From an uncultured Bacteroidales bacterium (GTDB lineage Bacteria > Bacteroidota > Bacteroidia > Bacteroidales > Paludibacteraceae), in NCBI GenBank assembly GCA_937915765.1, contig CALGHE010000010.1, forward strand, positions 1 to 13,445: a DNA stretch of 13,445 bases, read 5' to 3'. The position numbers and the translations under genes are program-made. Shown here one piece after another: positions 7,079-13,445 of this stretch. Under the pieces are notes generated by a model, which was not told the origin of the DNA, did not search any database, and saw only the letters and a program-made list of their open reading frames with translations. Each line of letters begins with the position of its first letter. The stretch's first letter is position 1.

Positions 7079-8155
7079 TCACTCCCATTCAAAATCCAGA
7101 TACAGCTGTCCATGTTCCGACATTCGCAAAGGTGAGGAGACTGTAAGCCCGAGCAACCGCACTGACTTCTCTTTCAGCCTGACGTTTGTAATCAATGTCG
7201 CTATGATGCGCCTCATCTCGTTTTCGTCGTCAAGCAGGTGCATCGCTGTCTTTGAAATGGTGCGTTGCGTAAAGTCCGAATATTTAATCTTTATGGTCAA
7301 AGTTCTGCCTTCGAAGCATGCTTTTTCAAGGCGTTTGAGGAGGTCGGGCAGAAGCTCTTCGTTTAGCTTTTCCAAAATCTGCTCTTTGCTGGTGAGGTCT
7401 TCTTCAAACGTGTATTCGCAGCCTACGGACTTGCGAATCCTGACCGGCTCGACTTTCCTGTTGTCTATGCCGTGGGCGAAGTCGTGATAAAGCACTGCGG
7501 AGCGTCCGAACACAGCGGCGAGATCTTCCAGCGGGTAGTCGCGCAACTCTTTGCCGTTGCGTATGCCGAGGGCGTGCATGCGCTGGGCTGTCACTTTGCC
7601 TATTCCCCAAAATGCCTCTATCTTGAGCTTGTCTATGAATTTGAACGCGCGGTCGGGGTGTATGGTGCATAAGCCGTTTGGCTTTCTGTAGTCTGATGCT
7701 ACTTTTGCAAGAAACTTGTTGTACGAAACCCCGGCTGAAGCCACAAGGTTTAGCCGCTCCTTTATCTTGCTTTTTATCTCTTTGGCTATATCTACGGCAA
7801 GTTCTATCCCTGCTTTGTTTTCCGTAACATCTAAAAAAGCCTCGTCGTAAGAGATTGGCTCTATTATGTCTGTGTATTCGTGAAAGATGTCGTGGATTTC
7901 AGCCGAAATCTCTTTGTAAACATCCATGCGGCATGGCACGAATATAAGTCCGGGACAGCGCTCTTTTGCCATTTTTGACGACATGGCCGAGTGTACGCCG
8001 AAACGTCTTGCCTCATAGCTTGCTGCCGACACAACACCGCGCTTGCCCGAATGGCCTACAGCCACAGGTTTCCCTCGCAACGACGGATTGTCTCGCTGCT
8101 CTACCGACGCGTAAAAGGCGTCCATGTCGATATGGATAATCTTTCGGTACATCAT
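7079..8155 (-). CDS. dinB: DNA polymerase IV (Y-family translesion polymerase)
   Basis: A 358-residue Y-family polymerase, normal length for DinB, which copies past damaged template bases with low fidelity. The N-terminal palm has HIDMDAFYASVE (metal ligand D10; Y15 at the usual steric-gate position) and ISYDEAFLDV with catalytic D104 and E105. AGVSYNKFLAKVASDYRKPNG follows as in other DinB proteins. Next come the thumb helix-hairpin-helix (FWGIGKVTAQRMHALGI) and the little-finger domain. The C-terminus carries QLYLDF, a likely beta-clamp binding motif. ATG codons at 8155 and 8152 are both possible starts. The gene converges on the mannanase gene with a shared terminator and is divergent from the NUDIX gene. 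Its -7 element lies only 2 bp before the first ATG, so the message may be leaderless. No SOS operator was recognised. Confidence 0.97.
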   Translation of the reverse strand: MMYRKIIHIDMDAFYASVEQRDNPSLRGKPVAVGHSGKRGVVSAASYEARRFGVHSAMSSKMAKERCPGLIFVPCRMDVYKEISAEIHDIFHEYTDIIEPISYDEAFLDVTENKAGIELAVDIAKEIKSKIKERLNLVASAGVSYNKFLAKVASDYRKPNGLCTIHPDRAFKFIDKLKIEAFWGIGKVTAQRMHALGIRNGKELRDYPLEDLAAVFGRSAVLYHDFAHGIDNRKVEPVRIRKSVGCEYTFEEDLTSKEQILEKLNEELLPDLLKRLEKACFEGRTLTIKIKYSDFTQRTISKTAMHLLDDENEMRRIIATLITNVRLKEKSVRLLGLTVSSPLRMSEHGQLYLDFEWE

Positions 8156-8157
8156 CG

Positions 8158-8165
8158 CAAAGTTA
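8158..8165 (-). promoter_or_regulatory. -7 element (TAACTTTG) of dinB
   Basis: TAACTTTG on the minus strand, ending 2 bp before the ATG at 8155. A start site 4-7 bases downstream would fall on the tandem ATG codons at 8155 and 8152. No TTTG is seen at the -33 position. Confidence 0.5.
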
Positions 8166-8234
8166 GTCAGATTAATTGATTATGTTGCCTTGTCTTGACG
8201 CTTAAAAAAATTTTTTTTCTTAGGTGATTTTGGC

Positions 8235-8242
8235 TACCTTTG
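8235..8242 (+). promoter_or_regulatory. -7 element (TACCTTTG) of the NUDIX gene
   Basis: TACCTTTG matches TAnnTTTG, 23 bp before ATG 8266. The -33 position falls in a run of T residues (8211-8218) rather than a clear TTTG. Confidence 0.5.
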
Positions 8243-8265
8243 CTTCGTTTTAAATAGATTTGGTT

Positions 8266-8793
8266 ATGCATCCGTTGAGATATTTCAAATATTGTCCGGT
8301 CTGTGGCTCGCCTGAGTTTGCAGATTTTGAGACTCGTGCCAAGAGGTGCGGTCGGTGCGGCTTCCTCTTTTATCTGAATCCGGCTGCTGCGGTGGCGGCT
8401 TTTGTGTTTAATTCGGACGGAGAGCTTCTGCTGTGCCGCCGCAAGTTTGAGCCGTATAAAGGGACTTTGGATTTGCCCGGCGGTTTTGTGGAGTTTGACG
8501 AGGATGCGGAATGCGCTGTGAAAAGGGAGGTGCGAGAGGAACTTGGCATTGACGGCATCGATGTCGAGTATCTTTTTAGCGTGCCGAATGTCTATCCTTT
8601 TTCTAATCTCGACGTGCGTACTCTAGACCTGTTCTTTGCGTGCAAGCTGACAAAACAGCAAGTGTTGTCTTTGCGTGCTGCCGATGATGTGGAGAGCTTT
8701 GTATTTCTTAAATTGGAAGATGTCTGTCTTGATGATATAGGTTTGCCGTCTATCAAAAAGGCGGTGGAAAAATATAGGGTCAGTCACTGTTAA
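8266..8793 (+). CDS. NUDIX hydrolase with N-terminal zinc ribbon
   Basis: A 175-residue NUDIX protein. Residues 1-35 form a zinc ribbon with two CxxC pairs (C10/C13 in CPVCG, C28/C31 in CGRCG), as in NudC-like NADH pyrophosphatases and related small NUDIX proteins. A complete Nudix box Gx5Ex7REUxEExGU runs from G73 to I95 (E79, R87, E88, E91, E92), so the metal-binding catalytic site is intact. The expected reaction is hydrolysis of a nucleoside diphosphate linked to another group; the substrate cannot be read from the sequence. ATG 8266 is preferred over the in-frame TTG at 8260 because the family begins MHPLRYFKYCPxCG. It is divergent from dinB, 110 bp away. A link to damage tolerance or nucleotide-pool cleaning is tempting but only inference. 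It is too short for full-length NudC. Confidence 0.93.
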   Translation: MHPLRYFKYCPVCGSPEFADFETRAKRCGRCGFLFYLNPAAAVAAFVFNSDGELLLCRRKFEPYKGTLDLPGGFVEFDEDAECAVKREVREELGIDGIDVEYLFSVPNVYPFSNLDVRTLDLFFACKLTKQQVLSLRAADDVESFVFLKLEDVCLDDIGLPSIKKAVEKYRVSHC

Positions 8794-9134
8794 GTCTGTG
8801 TGGCTTTTGGTGGAAAAATTATCTGAAATATTGTCCTAAAAATCTTTTTTTATATCTTTGCGGGGGGAATGACTGAATTTGATGAAATCGTGTTGAACAG
8901 AAGTGTGTTGTGTGTTACGTTTATCTTTGAGCTTCTGTTAGGTTGAATTTTGTGGAGCGCGCTTTTTCGTGACTTGCAGTGCAGGTGCTGCAAATGGTAT
9001 CTCTTTGTGTGGAATAACGAAGCGGCTAAGATGCAAGGTTGCGTTTGGGGAGAAATGGATATTGAATAATAATAAAACAATTTTACAAATTACAGTGGCG
9101 CTTGCGGATAATTGCATGGGTCAGATCTAGTATT
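8794..9134 (+). other. Intergenic and leader region before the repeat-protein gene
   Basis: 341 bp. The first bases hold a weak 5-bp hairpin (GTCAC 8783-8787 with GTGGC 8800-8804, then TTTT), a possible weak terminator for the NUDIX gene. A good promoter sits at 8831-8860. A 25-codon frame (8869-8946) begins almost at the predicted transcription start. From 8947 to 9134 I see nothing recognisable. Confidence 0.5.
8831..8860 (+). promoter_or_regulatory. Bacteroidota promoter upstream of the T9SS repeat-protein gene
   Basis: TTG at 8831-8833, a 19-bp spacer, TATCTTTG at 8853-8860. Transcription would start near 8866, giving the 9135 gene a leader of about 270 bases. Confidence 0.6.
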
Positions 9135-12100
9135 ATGAGAATAAAAAAAACTTTACTTGCTTTGGGCGTGTTGTTCTTCTCGTTCGGTATGGTGGCGGGA
9201 GAGTCTTTAGATGCCGACTCGGCAAGTGCGCTCAGAAGTGGCGGGACGAGCAAGTCTGTGCCCAGAATCGTTGGCTCCGGCGAGGTGTGCATAGGCGAAA
9301 AAGCAATCCTTTCTGTTGATTCTGATTACTATGGTGCTAAATATCAATGGTACCGGGGTGGCGTTGCGTTGCCGGGTGAGACCAGTAGCAGGTTCGTGCA
9401 TGTTTCGGGTGAAAGTGCTGGCAGTTGTCGCTATTATTGTACATTGACAGTGGCAGACGGGAATGGAGGTTCTTTAAAGATAAAGACGAAAGATTTTGTA
9501 GTTAAGGATATTGAGTGCTGCCTGGACGACGAGGGCAATTCATCGTCCCGAAAATTGATATGGAAAAATGATTTCGGCACTTTTGTGTCGCCTACGGAAT
9601 ATTATGTATGGGACTATTCTGATATTTCAGAGCCTAAAAGGGTTTATCACAAAAGTTACAGAAGTTACAGATACTGTCTGCCAGACGCTGGCGTTCCGGT
9701 GCCTAAGGGCGCGTCTAAGTGCGGAAGCCATTCGGAGGTCGCTGCCGGAGGGCATGAGGTGGCTGCTTATATTTCATGGAACTACGGAGCTATGCTGGGC
9801 TGGGCGGCTATGTGCGGCGACGGCACTCCTTACGGAATTGATGGCCCGAACCACTATTTTCCTGATCATACAGACCAAACAGACGGAACTGGCAAATATG
9901 GAGCGTGTCTTTTCGTAAATGCAGACGGGGCTGATTATTCAAATAATCCTTTGCTGTTGTATAAGCAGGAAATCAATGATCTGTGCAGTGATACGAAACT
10001 GACGGTCAGATGTTTTGTCAATGTGTTTTCTGATTCGAAAAATCCTGTGAGGATTAAGGTTGTTGTGTATGATACGGAGTTTCCGGATTTATATAGGGCT
10101 GAGTCTGATATTGTGGAGAAAAAATCTACAGGCGGCTCTGCTGAATGGGTTGAGGTGGCTGTGAGTTTGGATCAGATTGTTAGCCAGAATTTGACTTTCG
10201 AGATTCATGATTATGCAAAGAATATTGGCGATACTGGCGACGACTTGCTGCTGGACGATATTCAGGTGTTTGTTTGCAGCACGCCTCTGGCTAATCTGTT
10301 TTTTGACTTGAACTCGCACCAAAATGATATGGTTTATTGTGATGGCGACGATGTCAATCTGTTTGTTGATGTGACTAAGATGATAACGTCTTATTATAAG
10401 TCTAATTTGGGGTATCTGTTCCAATATAATGTTTCAGACCCTGACTCTCCGGACTTTAAAAAGAACTGGGTCAATTTGACAAATGGCGCTGTGCCCGAAA
10501 GTTCTTATAAGGAACAGCTCGTCTCTGTTATAGAGAAGGCTAAGGAACTGAATCCGGAGGTTAAGTTTCCGAGCGTTTATTTCCGTGCGGTCGTAGGGAG
10601 CGTAGATGTTATTAACAATCGTATCGCTGCTGACAATTATTTCAATCCTAACGACCCTTGTCTGGACCTCTCTATTTCTAATCCTATCAGGCTGAATACT
10701 AAGTGTCCGACTTGCTCAGAACCTCAAGACCCTAAGATTTCCGTAAAGGGCGGTTCTGTTGTTTACAAAGGCAAGAGTGTAAAGGATGGTGTTGTGGCTG
10801 AACATACTACGGTTGTGCTGTGCAAAGGGGAGGCTGCTACGCTTTCTGTAAATGATGTTACTGGACGTGATATTGACGGCAACCTATATTCTAACTATAC
10901 TTTGACGTGGTTCAAAGATGGGGTAAACGGCGAGGTTATGGCTTCCGATTTGGGTTCTAAGGCTTCCGATTTTGTTGTTAGGTATGAGGATGTGAAGGAA
11001 GACGGGTCTGTGTTTGTGTTCAATATCCATGATAATTTTGAGAATGAAAAGAATCCGCCTACTGCAAAATGCGACAAAAATGACACGGTGGTGTTTGTGG
11101 CTTGCCCTAAAGTGTATGTGCCGGACGTGTTTTGTGATGGTGATGATGTTGAACTTTTTGTTGACGTGTCTCCTGCTAATACTGCGCTGTATTCTGATAA
11201 TTTAGGTTATCTGTTTCAGTTCAATACATTGAGTCCGAAGGATTCGGAGTTTAGTGGCAACTGGAAAAATTTGACGGAAAAGGCTCTTGCTAAAGATTCT
11301 TATCGTGAGTTTTTGGAGGCTGCAATGTCTCTGGTTAGGGATACTATGGGCGATTCTTATTATCCGAATTTCTATTTCAGGGCGATTGCTGGTGATGTTG
11401 ACGATATAAATAGCCGTGCTGAATTAGCGGATAATGCCGCAGGTAAATGGTCCGGATTGGCTGTTTCTGATTATGTTAGGTTGAGAACTAAGTGCTGTTA
11501 TGAGCCTTTGGATCCGCAAATCTTGTCGCTGGGCGGTTTGTTTGTGCCTAAAGGGCAGGTTGTGGACGGAGATACAGCCGAGTTTGCTACGGTCAAATTG
11601 TACGAGGGCGAGTCTGCAACTCTATCTTCTAATGATATTACCGGTGTTGATGTTGACGGCAATCCTTACTCGGACTACACTTTGACCTGGAGCCAGGGTG
11701 GGGCTGATGGTGTGAAACTTGCGGCTAAGGTTGGCTCTCAGGCGGCAAGCCTGGTGGTTAGGTACGATGATGTCACGGAAGAGGGTACGCTCTTTGTAAT
11801 CAATGTTCATGATAATTTTGAGACTAAAAGAGGTTCGTCTGCCGAGTGCGATAAAAATGACACGTTGCTGGTGGTGGCAAGGCCGAAAATTACGATTCCT
11901 GAGTTCTTCACTCCTGATGGCGACGGATTTAATGATGTTTGGCTGGTCGGAAATCTTGAAAAGTACAAGAAAACTCGTGTGCAGATTTTTGACCGTTTTG
12001 GCAAACTTATTGCGGATATGCCAGGAGACGGAAAAGGGTGGGACGGAACTTATAAGGATGTGGAAATGCCTTCTACTGATTATTGGTATATTATTGATAT

Positions 12101-12149
12101 TGAGGATGTTGATGTGCAGTATATGGGGCATTTTACGTTGGTGAGGTGA
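9135..12149 (+). CDS. Large secreted repeat protein with T9SS type B (gliding-motility type) sorting domain
   Basis: A 1004-residue exported protein of unknown function. A signal peptide (residues 1-21 or so: RIKK, then a hydrophobic core to MVAG) is followed by an Ig-like domain (about 43-125, with YQWYRGG). Next is a jelly-roll-like segment (about 140-382) ending GDDLLLDDIQVFVC, a pattern seen in Bacteroidota surface proteins. Two tandem repeats of about 265 residues follow (from C402 and C667). The C-terminus (919-1004: ITIPEFFTPDGDGFNDVW ... VQIFDRFGKLI ... GWDGTY) is a textbook CHU_C/type B T9SS sorting domain, so it is exported through T9SS and probably attached to the cell surface. ATG 9135 is chosen because it directly precedes the signal peptide; the frame is open to a TTG at 9102. 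No enzymatic motif was seen. Adhesion or ligand binding is the natural guess, unproven. Confidence 0.9.
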   Translation: MRIKKTLLALGVLFFSFGMVAGESLDADSASALRSGGTSKSVPRIVGSGEVCIGEKAILSVDSDYYGAKYQWYRGGVALPGETSSRFVHVSGESAGSCRYYCTLTVADGNGGSLKIKTKDFVVKDIECCLDDEGNSSSRKLIWKNDFGTFVSPTEYYVWDYSDISEPKRVYHKSYRSYRYCLPDAGVPVPKGASKCGSHSEVAAGGHEVAAYISWNYGAMLGWAAMCGDGTPYGIDGPNHYFPDHTDQTDGTGKYGACLFVNADGADYSNNPLLLYKQEINDLCSDTKLTVRCFVNVFSDSKNPVRIKVVVYDTEFPDLYRAESDIVEKKSTGGSAEWVEVAVSLDQIVSQNLTFEIHDYAKNIGDTGDDLLLDDIQVFVCSTPLANLFFDLNSHQNDMVYCDGDDVNLFVDVTKMITSYYKSNLGYLFQYNVSDPDSPDFKKNWVNLTNGAVPESSYKEQLVSVIEKAKELNPEVKFPSVYFRAVVGSVDVINNRIAADNYFNPNDPCLDLSISNPIRLNTKCPTCSEPQDPKISVKGGSVVYKGKSVKDGVVAEHTTVVLCKGEAATLSVNDVTGRDIDGNLYSNYTLTWFKDGVNGEVMASDLGSKASDFVVRYEDVKEDGSVFVFNIHDNFENEKNPPTAKCDKNDTVVFVACPKVYVPDVFCDGDDVELFVDVSPANTALYSDNLGYLFQFNTLSPKDSEFSGNWKNLTEKALAKDSYREFLEAAMSLVRDTMGDSYYPNFYFRAIAGDVDDINSRAELADNAAGKWSGLAVSDYVRLRTKCCYEPLDPQILSLGGLFVPKGQVVDGDTAEFATVKLYEGESATLSSNDITGVDVDGNPYSDYTLTWSQGGADGVKLAAKVGSQAASLVVRYDDVTEEGTLFVINVHDNFETKRGSSAECDKNDTLLVVARPKITIPEFFTPDGDGFNDVWLVGNLEKYKKTRVQIFDRFGKLIADMPGDGKGWDGTYKDVEMPSTDYWYIIDIEDVDVQYMGHFTLVR
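10338..11900 (+). repeat. Two tandem 265-residue repeat units within the T9SS type B protein
   Basis: Unit 1 runs from 10338 to about 11129 and unit 2 from 11133 to about 11900. Both have the same order of motifs: CDGDDVxLFVDV, SxNLGYLFQxN, NWxNLT, YFRAxxG, RLxTKC, EPxDPxI, a GExATLS stretch, DGNxYSxYTLTW, VxRYxDV, NxHDNFE and CDKNDT. Each unit seems to be two domains: a first half of about 115 residues and an Ig-like second half. The copies are clearly diverged, so the duplication is old. Confidence 0.9.
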
Positions 12150-12158
12150 TAATTTGAT

Positions 12159-12202
12159 TGAATCTGAGCCGGAATGTGTTCGCTCTGACTTCACTTTTTT
12201 TT
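12159..12202 (+). terminator. Likely terminator of the T9SS repeat-protein gene
   Basis: TGAATCTGAGC (12159-12169) pairs imperfectly with GCTCTGACTTCA (12182-12193), with one mismatch and a one-base bulge. It is followed by C and eight T residues, 9 bp after the stop. Confidence 0.6.
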
Positions 12203-12256
12203 GTTGTTTGTTGCAAAAAGGATTTCTTATGTGACGTTTTTTTCTAAACAAATGTT

Positions 12257-12264
12257 TATATTTG
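12257..12264 (+). promoter_or_regulatory. Candidate -7 element (TATATTTG) of the decarboxylase gene
   Basis: TATATTTG fits TAnnTTTG, about 125 bp before the GTG start. The -33 region is only T-rich. No better candidate was found nearer the gene. Confidence 0.35.
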
Positions 12265-12390
12265 TGGCGGAATTTGCGAATCCGAGTCGTTTACATTTGC
12301 TTTTTCGAGTTGATGTAAGTTATTCGGATTTGTAAGTTTCGGATGGTTATCGCATAATTTGTCTTATTGAAATATAATTCTTTACGTGCA

Positions 12391-13445
12391 GTGAAAAACA
12401 AGTATGTAGATCTTATCGAACAGTCTTTTGAGTTTCCAAATGACGAGTTCAGCGTGACCGAAAACGAGTTGTACTGGTTTGATGTTCCTTTGATGGACAT
12501 CATTAAGCAGTACGGAACTCCTTTGCGCATTGCGTATATGCCGAAGATTGCCCAAAACATACAGAGGGCAAGGCGTTTGTTCAACGTGGCTATGGCGAAG
12601 GTGGATTACAAGGCGGATTACAACTACTGCTATTGTACAAAGAGTTCGCACTTCTCTTTTGTGCTTGAGGAGGTTCTGAAGCACGATGTCAACCTTGAAA
12701 CTTCGTCGGCTTTTGACTTCTACTTGCTTGAGGTTCTTGCAGAACAAGGTCATCTGAGCAAGGACAGGTACATTATATGTAATGGGTTTAAGCGTCCGCA
12801 ATACATAGAGAATATCCAGAAACTTATCGACATGGGTTTCAAGAATGTGTTGCCGATACTTGACAATAAATTTGAACTTGACTTGTTGCTTAAAGGGCGT
12901 ACAGACAAGATGAAAGTTGGTATCAGAATCGCAGCTGAAGAAGAGCCTAAGTTCGACTTTTACACGTCTCGACTTGGTATCCGCTACAAGGACATTATCC
13001 CTTATTATATGGAAAAGATAAAGAACAACCCGCAGGTTGAGCTTAAAATGCTGCACTTTTTCATAAATACAGGTATTAAGGATACGTCGTATTATTGGAA
13101 CGAACTGAATAAAGGGGTCAATTTGTATTGCGAGCTTTGCAAGGTTTGTCCGGAACTTGACAGCCTTAACATCGGCGGTGGTTTCCCTATCCAGACTCAC
13201 ATGGATTTCACTTATGACTATGAGTATATGGCGGAGGAGATTGTGGCGCAGATTAAAAACACATGCGCGCAGAACGGTGTGCCTGAGCCGCGCATTTTCA
13301 CTGAGTTCGGCTCTTATACGGTGGGCGAGAGCGGCGCTATGCTTTACTCTATCGTTAACCAGAAGCAGCAGAATGACCGTGAACTTTGGGATATGATAGA
13401 CAGCTCGTTTATCACTACTTTGCCTGATACTTGGGCTATTAATCA
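12391..13445 (+). CDS. Group IV PLP-dependent decarboxylase, probable arginine decarboxylase, 3' end cut off
   Basis: A frame starting at GTG 12391 runs without a stop to the window edge (351 whole codons); relatives are about 460 residues, so roughly a quarter is missing. It belongs to the Orn/DAP/Arg decarboxylase fold III group, in the Bacteroidota branch usually annotated as arginine decarboxylase (arginine to agmatine, polyamine synthesis). Seen directly: YCTKSSHF with the probable PLP lysine K84, LETSSAFD, CNGFKRPQYI, KMLHFFINTG, the glycine-rich LNIGGGFPI phosphate loop, and FTEFGSYTVGESG. The GTG is taken as start because the family begins MKNKYxDLIEQ and an in-frame stop lies 34 bp upstream (12355). 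It is distinct from the 630-residue SpeA type, so I give no symbol. Substrate could be another basic amino acid; the fold is certain, the substrate moderately so. Confidence 0.9.
   Translation, partial: MKNKYVDLIEQSFEFPNDEFSVTENELYWFDVPLMDIIKQYGTPLRIAYMPKIAQNIQRARRLFNVAMAKVDYKADYNYCYCTKSSHFSFVLEEVLKHDVNLETSSAFDFYLLEVLAEQGHLSKDRYIICNGFKRPQYIENIQKLIDMGFKNVLPILDNKFELDLLLKGRTDKMKVGIRIAAEEEPKFDFYTSRLGIRYKDIIPYYMEKIKNNPQVELKMLHFFINTGIKDTSYYWNELNKGVNLYCELCKVCPELDSLNIGGGFPIQTHMDFTYDYEYMAEEIVAQIKNTCAQNGVPEPRIFTEFGSYTVGESGAMLYSIVNQKQQNDRELWDMIDSSFITTLPDTWAIN

Noticed and set aside
9102..9134. TTG start for the T9SS repeat protein
   Set aside because: It would put 11 residues ahead of a signal peptide that begins normally at ATG 9135.
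10338..11900. Assembly duplication as the cause of the two large repeats
   Set aside because: The copies differ at many positions, so they are a diverged duplication and not a duplicated read stretch.
11622..12251. 209-codon open frame on the minus strand
   Set aside because: Opposite the T9SS type B sorting domain, which is unmistakable on the plus strand.
12382..13200. 272-codon open frame on the minus strand
   Set aside because: It lies opposite the decarboxylase gene, whose plus-strand frame has strong family motifs. The antisense translation shows no recognisable domain.

Overview
The window looks like chromosomal DNA of a member of the Bacteroidota, most likely order Bacteroidales. 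Three things support this. Several genes are preceded by the Bacteroidota-type promoter (TTTG or TTG, about 19 bp, TAnnTTTG) rather than a sigma70 -10 box. Two large secreted proteins end in type IX secretion (T9SS) sorting domains, one of type A and one of type B. The housekeeping genes (HerA-like DUF853 ATPase, dinB, a NUDIX protein with a zinc ribbon, and a group IV PLP decarboxylase annotated as arginine decarboxylase in relatives) are also familiar from that phylum. I cannot name a genus. The modular mannan-degrading enzyme suggests a plant-polysaccharide habitat such as gut or rumen (inference).

Layout. 1-425 (+) is the 3' end of an AAA-ATPase-like/PD-(D/E)XK nuclease gene (DUF1703 type). 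426-1700 is visibly AT-rich and carries no intact gene. On its minus strand are two broken genes in operon order. One is a RecG-like/AlbA_2-type ATP-binding protein that has lost its whole middle (818-1305). The other is a 41-codon stub of a DUF262 (GmrSD-like) protein (657-782). 1800-3281 (+) is an intact HerA/DUF853 ATPase with its own promoter and terminator. 3767-6904 (+) encodes a 1045-residue two-enzyme mannanase: CBM, GH26, poly-Glu linker, CBM, GH5_8, T9SS type A tail. It converges on dinB (7079-8155, -), and a perfect 14-bp hairpin between them can serve both. dinB is divergent from the NUDIX gene (8266-8793, +). 9135-12149 (+) encodes a 1004-residue secreted or surface protein with two 265-residue repeats and a T9SS type B tail. 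The decarboxylase gene (12391 to the window end, +) starts at GTG and is cut by the window edge.

The genes appear to be independently transcribed units rather than one pathway. The two T9SS cargo proteins share an export route but not an evident function. The mannanase has no SusC/SusD partners in the window. No tRNA, rRNA, CRISPR array or insertion sequence was seen. I found no complete undescribed system. The least explained items are the decayed DUF262-containing cassette, the GH26-GH5_8 fusion with its long leader, and the large repeat protein.
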